A stretch of 49,927 nt of DNA from Mycobacteriales bacterium. GTDB lineage: Bacteria > Actinomycetota > Actinomycetes > Mycobacteriales > SCTD01. Below the pieces are notes generated by a model, which saw only the letters and a list, made by a program, of their open reading frames with translations, did no database searches and was not told where the DNA came from. The position numbers and the translations under genes are program-made. The stretch covers positions 1-49,927 of the forward strand of contig JAUYQP010000003.1 in the NCBI GenBank assembly GCA_030697205.1, written 5' to 3'. Every line of letters starts with the position of its first letter. The stretch's first letter is position 1. Positions 1-8,087 of the stretch are shown here, piece after piece.

Positions 1-20
1 CCCCCCCCCCCCCCCCCCCC
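1..20. other. Homopolymer C run at window edge
   Basis: Twenty consecutive C residues begin the window. A pure C run of this length occurs nowhere else here, and the following 40 bases are less GC-rich than the rest. Poly-G/poly-C ends are a known artefact of two-colour sequencing at contig ends, so this is more likely an assembly edge than biology. Confidence 0.6.
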
Positions 21-65
21 AAACCAGACAACAGTGACAGACGGCGATCTTTGCCGCAAGGGAAA

Positions 66-127
66 TCAGATGCGGCGGACGTAGCCCACCCGGCAGGGCC
101 GCTCCTCCCTCGCGACGCCGGCGATGT
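66..127 (-). pseudogene. Remnant of a cytochrome P450 3' end
   Basis: Read leftward, this stretch encodes HIAGVAREERPCRVGYVRRI followed by TGA (codon at 68–66). It matches the C-terminus of the P450 at 3038–4354, which has QIGGVARAERPCRVRYLRR. Nothing upstream in the same frame resembles the haem-binding loop or other P450 motifs, so only the last 20 or so codons remain. It is separated from the P450 by the secreted protein gene at 363–3080, which therefore sits between two copies of the same P450 tail. The most economical reading is a decayed second P450 copy produced by duplication or rearrangement. Confidence 0.6.
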
Positions 128-130
128 GAC
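81..130. repeat. Direct repeat copy 1 (partner at 3077–3126)
   Basis: Aligned without gaps to 3077–3126, 44 of 50 positions are identical. In both copies the repeat begins GTAG; in the second copy that TAG is the stop codon of the secreted protein gene. The repeat codes for a P450 C-terminus on the minus strand. Confidence 0.8.
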
Positions 131-362
131 AACACCGACGAGGGCAAGCCCGCGGAACGGAGGCTGTTATGGCCGATCGTCCCGACTGCTGTCGTGTGCG
201 CGTGTGGCGGCGACCGCAGGCGACCTCCCCGAGGGTGGCCGCGAGGCCACACGGTCCTATCTCCGCTGGCCCGGACGGGTGAGCCTCCTAGCGGCCGGAT
301 GGAGCAGCGACCTACAGTCCCCCCACCACCCAGCCAATCCGGTCTCTCGGAAAGGCACCGCC

Positions 363-3080
363 TTGTCGCACCATCGGCCGTACGTCCGCCCGTCCCACTC
401 CCGTTCTCGCAGGACGATCGCCGCTCTGGCGGTGACCGTGGGCGTGACCGCTCTGCTCGGGACAACGCCCTCGGGCAGCCCCCTCGCCGCTCCCGCCCTC
501 GCGCCTGAGGCGCTGCCCGCCGAGCCCGCTGCCCGGCTGCTGCCGGTCCAGGGCTTCCCGGGCAGCGACGCCTCGGAGGCCCAGACCGCGGCCGAGCAGC
601 TCGCTCAGCCGCGCGGACTCGTCCCGTCCGGCGCCTACCGCCAGGCCTTCGCGGCGCTGTCCGCGCTGCCGACCAGCGGCGGCGCGTGGACCGAGACCAC
701 CGACGTCGCCTACGACTCCGACGACCTGCGCTACCGCGACCCCTATGGCAACGCCACCGGCGGCCTCGGCATCGTCTCGGGCCGGGTGGTGGCCCTCGCC
801 AGCGACCCGTCCGGGGCGCTCTACGCCGGCTCCGCCAACGGCGGGGTCTTCCGCTCGGCGACCGGCGACGGCAGCGACTGGCAGCCGATCAGCGACGACC
901 TTCCGTCGCTGTCGGTCGGCGATCTCGCCGTCAGCCCCGCGGGCGAGCTGTGGCTCGCGACCGGGGAGGCCAACACCGGAGGCACGTCCTACGCCGGTGA
1001 CGGGGTCTACCGCCGGACCGGCGGCTCGTGGACACCCGTCGGCGGTGACGAGCTGTCCGGCACGACGATCAACAAGCTGCACTTCGACGGCACCGGCCTG
1101 GTCTACGCCGCCACCAGCCGCGGGCTGTGGCGCACCGCCGACACCGGCGGCCAGCCGTGGACCCGCGTCCTCGTCCTCAACCAGGCAGCCCTCGGGGCCG
1201 CCCAATCGAGCAACGCCGTCTACGCCAACATCGTCAACGACGTCGTCACGCGACCCGGCCAGCCGGGCGTGCTCGTCGCGGCCGGCTGGCGCAGCAGCAC
1301 GGACCACACCTACTACGGCAACGGCTTCTGGTACTCCCCGACTGGCGCGGCCGGGTCCTTCACGCGGGTCAACCCGAGCGGCGCGATCAACCCGAAGGAG
1401 ATCGGCAACACGACCTTCGCGCAGAGCGCCGACGGGTCACGCCTCTACGCCGTCATCCAGTCGACGACCGCGATGGTCGCCGGGGGCAACAGGGCCGCGA
1501 GCACCGTGCTCGCCGGCGTCTTCGTCAGCCGCAACGGCTCGCTCGAAGGGCCGTGGAACCGCATCGCGGACTCGACCAACCTCGCCAGCCGCGGCTCCGC
1601 GCTGAAGCAGAGCATCGGCGGCAAGGGCTACGGCCCGGGAGTGCAGGCTTGGTACAACCAGTTCCTCGCGGTGGACCCGACCGACCCCGACCACGTCTAC
1701 CTCGGCCTTGAAGAGGTCTACGAGACCCGCGACGGCGGCACCAGCTGGACCGCCGCGGGCCCGTACTGGAACTTCTACTTCCCGTGCTGGTCGGTCGACC
1801 CCGCGAAGAACACCTGCCCGACGACGACCCACCCCGACCAGCACGACGTGCTCTTCGCCGGCGGCCGGGTCTTCGTCGGCAACGACGGCGGCGTCTACAG
1901 CCGGCCGGCGCGCAGCACGGCGCTCAACGCCAACGGCAATGCCACCGACTGGGTCAGCCACAACGCGACGCTGCGCTCCCTGCAGTACTACGCCGCCTCC
2001 GTCGGCACGGACACGACGTACGGCGGAGTCGTGCTGTCGGGCGGTCTGCAGGACAACGGCGGGTCGGTCCTGCGGGGTGTCCGCCCGGACGGCACCACCA
2101 CGGACCCCGGCGACGCAGCCGCGTACCCGGCGTACAAGGGCTTCCCGGGGAGCACGACCGAGACCACCGGCGTGATGGGCTCCAACTTCGGTGGGGACGG
2201 CGGCGACGTCATCGTCGACCCGCGCGACGGCTGCCGGATCGTGCAGGAGTACGTCTTCCTGGCGATGCGCAAGACCACCAACTGCGGTGAGTCCGACGGG
2301 GTCACGTCTTCGACGGTGGACATCGCGCCGCTCGATGCCGCGCCGCGTTTCATCGCGCCCATGGAGGCCGACAGCACCGACCCGGACCACTGGGTCGCGG
2401 CCGGCAACACGGTGTGGACCTACGACAAGGGCTTCGCGATCAGGAGCGGCCGCGACTGGACCCCGGCCTTCGACCTGGGCGCCGACGGCAACGGCCGGCT
2501 CAACTCCACGACCGCACTCGCGTCGGCGGGTGACGTCGTCTACGCCGGCTACTGCAGCCAGTGCAACAACAACGGCTTCACGCGGGGCCTCGCCCGGGTC
2601 GAGAAGGTCGGCCGCACGTGGACCGGCACGAAGGTCGCGGCCACCGGCCTGCCCAACCGCTTCCTGTCCGGTGTCTGGGTCGACCCGTCCGACGGCCGGC
2701 ACGTCGTGGTCGCCGTCAACGGCTTCAACCGGCGCTTCAGCGGCGGGCCCGAGGGGCTGGGTCACCTCTTCGAGTCGCGCGACGGCGGCGCGACCTTCGT
2801 CGACGTGGGGGGCAACCTCCCCGACGTCCCGGCCGACGACGTCATCGTCACCGACGGCGGCCGCACGGCCTACGTCGGCACCGACCTCGGTGCGGTCGTC
2901 GGGACCCGCTCGGGCACCACGGGCGCGTTCACGTTCGCGCGGCTCGGCACCGGCCTGCCGGCCACGACCGTGATGGACCTGTCGGTCGGGCCGGACGGGG
3001 TCCTCTACGCCGCGACCCACAGCCGCGGCGTCTGGGGCTACCGGCTCCCGACGACCTCTGCCACCGCCCGGCGCAAGTAG
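363..3080 (+). CDS. Secreted beta-propeller (BNR/VPS10-like repeat) protein
   Basis: The protein is about 905 residues. A TTG start at 363 is chosen because GGAAAGG lies 7 nt upstream (349–355) and the product then begins with a short Arg-rich segment, a hydrophobic stretch (TIAALAVTVGVTALLG) and an Ala/Pro-rich export region, i.e. a Sec or Tat-like signal. The mature part is made of repeated blades with recurring aspartate-box-like turns (SRDGGATF, TRDGGTSW, LYAATSRGLWRT), as in sortilin/xyloglucanase-type seven-bladed propellers of the BNR superfamily. Such proteins are extracellular glycosidases or binding proteins; no catalytic residues can be assigned here, so the substrate is unknown. 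It converges on the P450, overlapping its 3' end by 43 nt. An open frame continues upstream to 51 but is not needed for export. Confidence 0.75.
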   Translation: MSHHRPYVRPSHSRSRRTIAALAVTVGVTALLGTTPSGSPLAAPALAPEALPAEPAARLLPVQGFPGSDASEAQTAAEQLAQPRGLVPSGAYRQAFAALSALPTSGGAWTETTDVAYDSDDLRYRDPYGNATGGLGIVSGRVVALASDPSGALYAGSANGGVFRSATGDGSDWQPISDDLPSLSVGDLAVSPAGELWLATGEANTGGTSYAGDGVYRRTGGSWTPVGGDELSGTTINKLHFDGTGLVYAATSRGLWRTADTGGQPWTRVLVLNQAALGAAQSSNAVYANIVNDVVTRPGQPGVLVAAGWRSSTDHTYYGNGFWYSPTGAAGSFTRVNPSGAINPKEIGNTTFAQSADGSRLYAVIQSTTAMVAGGNRAASTVLAGVFVSRNGSLEGPWNRIADSTNLASRGSALKQSIGGKGYGPGVQAWYNQFLAVDPTDPDHVYLGLEEVYETRDGGTSWTAAGPYWNFYFPCWSVDPAKNTCPTTTHPDQHDVLFAGGRVFVGNDGGVYSRPARSTALNANGNATDWVSHNATLRSLQYYAASVGTDTTYGGVVLSGGLQDNGGSVLRGVRPDGTTTDPGDAAAYPAYKGFPGSTTETTGVMGSNFGGDGGDVIVDPRDGCRIVQEYVFLAMRKTTNCGESDGVTSSTVDIAPLDAAPRFIAPMEADSTDPDHWVAAGNTVWTYDKGFAIRSGRDWTPAFDLGADGNGRLNSTTALASAGDVVYAGYCSQCNNNGFTRGLARVEKVGRTWTGTKVAATGLPNRFLSGVWVDPSDGRHVVVAVNGFNRRFSGGPEGLGHLFESRDGGATFVDVGGNLPDVPADDVIVTDGGRTAYVGTDLGAVVGTRSGTTGAFTFARLGTGLPATTVMDLSVGPDGVLYAATHSRGVWGYRLPTTSATARRK

Positions 3081-4354
3081 CGCACCCGACAGGGCCGCTC
3101 CGCCCTCGCGACGCCGCCGATCTGGCGGCGTCGCGGGGCGGCGTCGGCGAACATCGGCTCGAGGTCGAGGGCATCGACCAGGGCCTGCACGGCGAGGCAG
3201 ATGGTCACGTTGCTGAAGCGCCCGGCCGGGCAGGTGTGGGCGCCGTGGCCGAAGGTGCTGACGAGCTCCTTCGACACCAGCGGCACGTCCTTGGACAGGA
3301 TCCGCCCCCGGTAGTGGGCCGGGTCGAAGCGGTCCAGGCCGGGTGCGGCGGTGGTGTTGAGGACGGACAGCATCGTCGTGACGAACGCGCCCACGGGCAC
3401 GGCGTACGTCGTACCTCCGCTGTCGACCTCGACCGGTCGCACGACCTGCCGCAGGGTCAGTGAGCGCTGGGCAAGCCGGATCGACTCGTTGGCGACGCTC
3501 TCGAGCAGCGCGCTGTCGCCGGCCCGGACCTGAGCGAGCAGGTCGGGGCGCAGCAGCAGGTTGACGAGCGTCCAAGCGAGCGCGGCGTACATGTTGCTCT
3601 GCGACCCGAGGTGGATGAGCACCACGTCGCGCGCGGCCAGGACCAGGGCCTCCTCGAGCGGCTTGTCGGAGTAGCTGTCGACGACCTGCTCGAGGAAGTC
3701 GCCGCGCCGCTCGCCGCCGCGGGCGTGCCAGATCTCCGCGACGATCTCCTCGATGCCGCGCAGCGCCGAGAGCTCGCGGCGGTAGCGGGTGAGCCGGGTC
3801 CGGAAGGCCTGGGTCGGGTTGACGAAGGCCTCGGCGGCGTCGAGCTGCTCGAACAGCGGGACCAGCCGGTCGAGGTAGCGCGGCTCGGTCGCCTCGTCGC
3901 ACATCCACGACGCGAGGCCCATCCGGTGGGCGAGCCGCTTGGCCGCCCAGAACAGCTCGATCTCGCCGCTGTCACCGAGCACCTCGAGCTCGACGGCGAT
4001 CGCCGCGCGCAGGTTGTCGAGGTAGCGCGCAACGTCGTCGGTCTTCCACATCGTGTGCGGTCCGTTGCGCAGCCCGCTGAAGAGCTCCTCGGGGACCTTC
4101 AGCCGCAGCAGCGTGTAGGACGCCAGGCCGAAGCTGCCCTTGTGCTCGGGCAGCGCGTAGAGGCTCTTCACGCCGTCGGGTGAGAAGACGCACCACAGCT
4201 CGAAGCCGAAGGCCCGCACCACGAAGGTCTCGCCGAGCCGCGCCCGCTGGGTCGCGAAGAAGCGCGTCGGGTCGCGCAGCAGCGCGAAGCCCGAGCCGAC
4301 CCAGGGCAGGTACGACGGGACGCGCGGCGGGGCTGGTGCGACGGCAGTGGTGAT
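3038..4354 (-). CDS. Cytochrome P450, CYP7/CYP8-like I-helix, apparent ATC start
   Basis: The protein is 438 residues if read from ATC at 4354, which gives ITTAVAPAPPRVPSYLPWVG, a normal P450 N-terminus. AGGAG (4362–4366) lies exactly 7 nt upstream of it, while no ATG, GTG or TTG exists in this frame between the upstream TAG and GTG 4222, which would cut off about 44 conserved residues. The ExxR motif (ESIR, near residue 288) and haem loop FGHGAHTCPAG (Cys about 375) are intact. The I-helix reads LGSQSNMYAALAW (Asn about 254) where classical monooxygenases have AGxxT; Gln-x-Asn-Met is reminiscent of CYP7/CYP8 enzymes. No redox partner gene is adjacent. The C-terminus extends over the 3' end of the secreted protein gene. 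It is either functional from a rare AUC start or has a mutated start codon. Confidence 0.8.
   Translation of the reverse strand: MTTAVAPAPPRVPSYLPWVGSGFALLRDPTRFFATQRARLGETFVVRAFGFELWCVFSPDGVKSLYALPEHKGSFGLASYTLLRLKVPEELFSGLRNGPHTMWKTDDVARYLDNLRAAIAVELEVLGDSGEIELFWAAKRLAHRMGLASWMCDEATEPRYLDRLVPLFEQLDAAEAFVNPTQAFRTRLTRYRRELSALRGIEEIVAEIWHARGGERRGDFLEQVVDSYSDKPLEEALVLAARDVVLIHLGSQSNMYAALAWTLVNLLLRPDLLAQVRAGDSALLESVANESIRLAQRSLTLRQVVRPVEVDSGGTTYAVPVGAFVTTMLSVLNTTAAPGLDRFDPAHYRGRILSKDVPLVSKELVSTFGHGAHTCPAGRFSNVTICLAVQALVDALDLEPMFADAAPRRRQIGGVARAERPCRVRYLRRAVAEVVGSR
3077..3126. repeat. Direct repeat copy 2 (partner at 81–130)
   Basis: This copy, 44/50 identical to 81–130, includes the stop codon of the secreted protein gene and encodes part of the P450 C-terminus in the opposite direction. 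Confidence 0.8.
3108..3134 (+). terminator. Hairpin after secreted-protein gene
   Basis: A perfect 11-bp stem (3108–3118 with 3124–3134) and a GATCT loop lie 28 nt after the stop codon of the rightward gene. It has no T-run and lies inside the P450 coding region, so it can serve only the rightward gene as a terminator. Copy 1 of the repeat does not preserve the stem. Confidence 0.5.
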
Positions 4355-4370
4355 GAGACGGCTCCTGGCG

Positions 4371-4382
4371 AGAACGTGTTCT
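4371..4382 (-). promoter_or_regulatory. Dyad upstream of the P450 ribosome-binding site
   Basis: AGAAC and GTTCT arms with a 2-nt centre lie about 16 nt upstream of the P450 start and overlap a possible -10 (TAGAAC, read leftward). The position fits an operator for P450 expression. It is not an actinobacterial LexA box, which needs 4 nt between GAAC and GTTC. Confidence 0.35.
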
Positions 4383-4411
4383 ACATCCTGCCTGCCGGAG
4401 CGGCCCCGCGT

Positions 4412-6574
4412 CTACCGGCTGCGGAGCAGGGCGAGCGCGTCGTCCTCGGGGACGGGCCGGCCGAAGAGGTAGCCCTGCGCGAAGCGGCAGCCCATCTCGA
4501 GCAGGGTGGCTCTTTGCTCGGGCGTCTCGACGCCCTCGGCGACCACCGTGAGGCCGAGCTTGGCGGCCAGGCCGATGATGGCGCCGACGACCGTCGCGGC
4601 CTCCGGCTTGTGCGGCAGGTCCGCGACGAAGCTGCGGTCGATCTTCAGCCGGCGCACGGGTAGCCGGGTGAGGTAGGACAGCGACGAGAAGCCGGTCCCG
4701 AAGTCGTCGATGGACAGCCGGGCGCCGGTCGAGGCGAGTTCGGCGATGAGCGCTGCGACGAGCGGGGTGTCGTCCATCAGCGTCGACTCGGTGAACTCGA
4801 GGCCCAGCGTCCACGGGATGATCGCGTCCTTGAGCTCCTGGACGATGGCGGTCATCCCCACGGCGTGCAGCTGCTGACCGGCGAGGTTGACCGACATGGT
4901 CAGGCCGGTCGTATCGACCTTGTCGCTCCAGCCGCGGGCGGTCGCGACAGCAGCGCGCAGCACCCACTCGCCGAGCGGCACGATGAGCCCGGTCTCCTCC
5001 GCGAGCGAGATGAAGGCAGCCGGCGCGAGCAGCCCGCGCTCAGGGTGCTGCCAGCGAACCAGCGCCTCGAAGCCGAGCACGCGGTCACCTCGTCGCATGT
5101 CGACGATCGGCTGGTAGTGCACGCGGAACTGCTGGACCGCGAGCCCGTGGCGGATCTGGGTCTCGAGGTCGAGCCGATCCCACGCGCGCTGCCGCATGTC
5201 CTCCCCGAACAGCGCATACCCGCCACCACCGCGGTGCTTCGCGCGGTACATCGCGATGTCGGCGTCGCGCAGCACCTCGGTGGCGGACTGGCCCGGGCTC
5301 GCGACGACGACACCCGCGCTGGCGCCCGGTGTGATGACGCGGCCCTCGAGGACGATCGGGTCGGACACGACCTCGCGGATGCTCGCCATCAGCTCGGCCA
5401 CATCGGTGCGCGTCCCGTCCTGGGGCAGCACGACCACGAACTCGTCGCCACCGAAGCGCGCCACGAGGTCGCGCGGAGCGACCGCACCGCGGAGCCGGCG
5501 GGCCATGTCGACCAGCAGCTCGTCGCCGGTCTCGTGCCCGAGCGAGTCGTTGATGACCTTGAGCCGGTCGAGGTCGAGGAAGACCACGACGGGAGCCTCC
5601 CCCGACGCGAGCAGCCCGGCGAGGGTCTCGATGAGCATCAGGCGGTTGGGCAGGCCGGTGAGGGCTTCGTGACGCGCCTGATGGCCGAGCCGGGTCACGA
5701 GCTCGTGGCGGTCGACGGTGATCCCGACCAGGTGGCTGGCCCGGCGCATGAGCGCTGTCGTCGGTGCGTCCGGCAGGCCGACCTCGTCGGCGTAGAGCGC
5801 GAAGGTCCCGAGGGTGGCACCGGTCGCCGGGCTCACGACGGGGTAGGACCAGCAACTGCGGACCCCGAGCTCGCGGGCGAGGGCGTGCATCGGCGCCCAC
5901 TGCTCGTCGGCCAGCAGGTCGGGGACCAGGACGGGCTCCTCGCGGCGGACCGCGACAGCGCAGGGCGAGAAGGGCACCTCCACCGACATCCCGTCGATGG
6001 CTGCGCGGTAGGCCGCCGTCATGCTCGGCGAGGCCGAGTCGCGCAGGACGCCGTGACGTCGTCCCTGCTCGAGCAGCAGGATGGAGCAGCGGATCCCGTC
6101 GAGGGTCTGCTCGACCCAAGCGGCGAGCGCGGCGAGGACGATCGGGACGTCCGCGCCCGCGGCGATGAGCTCGAGCAGGTCGGCCTGGCCCTGCAGCACC
6201 CGCTCGCCGCGCTGGCGCTCGGTCACGTCGCGCGCGACCACGACGACGCCCGCGACCTCCGGGTCGTCGAGCAGGTTGTTGGGAAGCACCTCGAAGGCCA
6301 CCCACGCGCCGGACGCGCTGCGCAGCCGCAGCACCAGGGGCTCGCCGGGGCCGGGTCGCCCGACCGCCGAGGACAGCGCGCGGTCACCCGCCGCCTGGTC
6401 GTCGTCGTGGACGAAGTCCCACGCCGACCGACCGGTGATCTCGAGGTCGTCGTGACCGAGCAGCCGCTGCACCGACGGGCTGACGTAGCGCATGACGCCG
6501 TCGCGGTCGAGCACGACGAGCAGGTCACCCATGTGCAGCAGGAGGCTGCGCATGCCCAACCCCTCGTCTGCCAT
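4412..6574 (-). CDS. PAS-GAF-GGDEF-EAL cyclic-di-GMP turnover protein
   Basis: This 720-residue protein has an N-terminal PAS domain (about residues 10–120), a GAF-like domain (about 130–290), a diguanylate cyclase domain with intact GGDEF at about 375–379, and a phosphodiesterase domain with intact EAL at about 503–505, plus DDFGTGFSSL, KIDRSFV, VVAEGVET and QGYLFGRP motifs. Both catalytic halves therefore look competent. The RxxD inhibitory site expected just before GGDEF is absent (APRD instead). No transmembrane segment is visible, so it is probably a cytosolic sensor that makes or degrades c-di-GMP depending on the PAS/GAF ligand. It stands 57 nt upstream of the P450 start with both leftward, and could be co-transcribed with it. 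Confidence 0.93.
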   Translation of the reverse strand: MADEGLGMRSLLLHMGDLLVVLDRDGVMRYVSPSVQRLLGHDDLEITGRSAWDFVHDDDQAAGDRALSSAVGRPGPGEPLVLRLRSASGAWVAFEVLPNNLLDDPEVAGVVVVARDVTERQRGERVLQGQADLLELIAAGADVPIVLAALAAWVEQTLDGIRCSILLLEQGRRHGVLRDSASPSMTAAYRAAIDGMSVEVPFSPCAVAVRREEPVLVPDLLADEQWAPMHALARELGVRSCWSYPVVSPATGATLGTFALYADEVGLPDAPTTALMRRASHLVGITVDRHELVTRLGHQARHEALTGLPNRLMLIETLAGLLASGEAPVVVFLDLDRLKVINDSLGHETGDELLVDMARRLRGAVAPRDLVARFGGDEFVVVLPQDGTRTDVAELMASIREVVSDPIVLEGRVITPGASAGVVVASPGQSATEVLRDADIAMYRAKHRGGGGYALFGEDMRQRAWDRLDLETQIRHGLAVQQFRVHYQPIVDMRRGDRVLGFEALVRWQHPERGLLAPAAFISLAEETGLIVPLGEWVLRAAVATARGWSDKVDTTGLTMSVNLAGQQLHAVGMTAIVQELKDAIIPWTLGLEFTESTLMDDTPLVAALIAELASTGARLSIDDFGTGFSSLSYLTRLPVRRLKIDRSFVADLPHKPEAATVVGAIIGLAAKLGLTVVAEGVETPEQRATLLEMGCRFAQGYLFGRPVPEDDALALLRSR

Positions 6575-6658
6575 GTCACCCCCGGCCTGTCTCGGTCAGT
6601 GTGCCGTCGCAGGTCGTCCCGCGGTAGCCGTTCGCCGAAACCCACTGGCGCCTGCGCC

Positions 6659-6664
6659 TACCGT
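6659..6664 (+). promoter_or_regulatory. -10 box for leaderless MFS gene
   Basis: TACCGT followed by exactly 6 nt and the GTG start at 6671. The only purine-rich stretch upstream (AGGGA) touches the start codon, too close for a Shine-Dalgarno site, so the transcript probably starts at the GTG. Confidence 0.55.
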
Positions 6665-6670
6665 CAGGGA

Positions 6671-7912
6671 GTGCTCTCCGTCCTGCGCCTGCGCGACTTC
6701 CGGCTGCTGTTCGTCAGCCAGTCCCTCAGCGTGCTCGGAGACGCCCTGATCATCGTCGCGATCGGGCTCTACGTCACCGACCTCACCAGCAACCCGAGCG
6801 ACGTGGGAGCCGTCCTCACGGCGTACGCCGCTCCGCTGTGCGCGCTCGTGCTCTTCGGCGGCGTCGTGGCCGACCGGCTGCCCCGTCACCTCGTGATGGT
6901 CGTCAGCGACACCGCCCGCGCGGTGCTGCACGGCACCCTGGCCGTCCTCATCGCGACCGGGGCGGTCCGGGTCTGGCACATGGTCGTGATCGGGGTCCTC
7001 TTCGGTGTCGCCGACGCGTTCTTCCGGCCGGCCTACACCGGGCTCGTCCCGCAGACCGTCCCCGAGGACGAGATCCAGCAGGCGCAGGCTCTGACCGGGA
7101 TGTTCCGCGAAGTCGCGACGATCGCGTCGCCCGGCCTCGCGACCTTCCTCGTGCTCGGGGTCGGTGGGGCGTGGGCCTTCGCCCTCGACGCCGCGACCTT
7201 CGCGGTCTCCGCCCTGCTGCTGCTCCGCATCCGTACCCGTGACCGCGGCACCCGGGTCGCGGACGCCACCGTCGTCGAGGACCTGCGCGAGGGCTTCCAC
7301 GCCGTGCGCGAGCGCGCCTGGGTGTGGGTGACGATCGCGGTCTTCTCCGTCGCACTGCTGACCGCTCTCGCACCGTTCTTCGTCCTCGGTGCCGCGGTCG
7401 CCGAGGAGGTCTACGGCAGCGAGGCGGTCTACGGCCTCACCAACGTCTTCTGGGGGGTCGGCACCGTCAGCGGCGCGGTCCTCGGGTCGCGCTGGAAGCC
7501 CCGCCGGCCGATGCTCGCGGGGATCGTCGCCACCATCCCGTGGCCGCTGTCGATCGCGGTCTACGGCCTCGGTCCCGACGTCGTCGTGCTCTACGCGGTG
7601 ATGGTCCTGGCCGGCATCGGCATCGGGCTGTTCGCGGTGTGGTGGGAGACGGCCCTCGCGGTCCGCATCCCGCCGCACCTGCTGTCGCGGGTCTCGGCCT
7701 GGGACTGGATGGGCTCACTCCTGCTCCTCCCGCTCGGCTACCTGCTCGCCGGCCCGGTGGCCGCGGCCGTCGGAGCCGTCGAGGTGACGGTCGTCGGCGG
7801 GCTCATCGGTGCGGTCGCGATGGCGTTGGGGGTCCTGCCCCACTCGACCCGCACCCTCGGCCTCGACGACGACACCCCACCCGTCGACGCCCCCGAGCTC
7901 CAACCGGCCTGA
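6671..7912 (+). CDS. MFS-type drug/solute exporter
   Basis: The protein is about 413 residues with roughly 12 hydrophobic segments, starting VLSVLRLRDFRLLFVSQSLS, typical of the MFS_3 (enterobactin-exporter-like) group of actinobacterial transporters. The loop between helices 2 and 3 has VADRLPRHLVMVVSD, the MFS A-motif region. Substrate is not predictable. The GTG at 6671 is chosen because the transporter N-terminus begins directly there and an in-line -10 box lies 6 nt away; the open frame continues upstream but is antisense to the GGDEF-EAL gene. It is divergent from that gene (start codons 96 nt apart). Confidence 0.88.
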   Translation: MLSVLRLRDFRLLFVSQSLSVLGDALIIVAIGLYVTDLTSNPSDVGAVLTAYAAPLCALVLFGGVVADRLPRHLVMVVSDTARAVLHGTLAVLIATGAVRVWHMVVIGVLFGVADAFFRPAYTGLVPQTVPEDEIQQAQALTGMFREVATIASPGLATFLVLGVGGAWAFALDAATFAVSALLLLRIRTRDRGTRVADATVVEDLREGFHAVRERAWVWVTIAVFSVALLTALAPFFVLGAAVAEEVYGSEAVYGLTNVFWGVGTVSGAVLGSRWKPRRPMLAGIVATIPWPLSIAVYGLGPDVVVLYAVMVLAGIGIGLFAVWWETALAVRIPPHLLSRVSAWDWMGSLLLLPLGYLLAGPVAAAVGAVEVTVVGGLIGAVAMALGVLPHSTRTLGLDDDTPPVDAPELQPA

Positions 7913-7943
7913 CTCGCCGGGAGGACGGCGTCAGGTCAGCGGG

Positions 7944-7968
7944 CCTCGGCCGGCCGGGCTCGCTGTTT
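7944..7968 (+). terminator. Weak GC-rich hairpin after the MFS gene
   Basis: GGCCTCGGCC/GGCCGGGCT can form a short GC stem followed by TCGCTGTTTG. It lies about 30 nt after the MFS stop. The stem needs a tight loop, so this is only a candidate. Confidence 0.3.
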
Positions 7969-8038
7969 GCGACACCTTCGCCCTGATTCCTGTTGAGCAG
8001 GTGGGGGACGATGACGACGTGTCGGAGGGTGACAGCGT

Positions 8039-8053
8039 CGTCAGGGCCTGACG
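8039..8053 (+). promoter_or_regulatory. Perfect dyad CGTCAGG-G-CCTGACG upstream of the ABM gene
   Basis: A 7-bp perfect inverted repeat around one central base lies 35 nt before the GTG of the ABM gene, in the 175-nt MFS–ABM gap. Size and place fit an operator for the ABM–nei–9243 gene string; no regulator gene is adjacent. Confidence 0.35.
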
Positions 8054-8087
8054 CGTGCGCGACCACCGCGTCGGGGAGGATGAGCCC

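Noticed and set aside
51-362. N-terminal extension of the secreted propeller protein
   Set aside because: It would bury the signal sequence about 100 residues inside the protein, and the P450 remnant and repeat lie in this part.
4371-4382. LexA/SOS box
   Set aside because: GAAC and GTTC are only 2 nt apart; actinobacterial LexA sites need 4 nt.
4865-6670. Long N-terminal extension of the MFS gene
   Set aside because: The frame stays open, but it is antisense to the GGDEF-EAL gene and the transporter begins naturally at GTG 6671.
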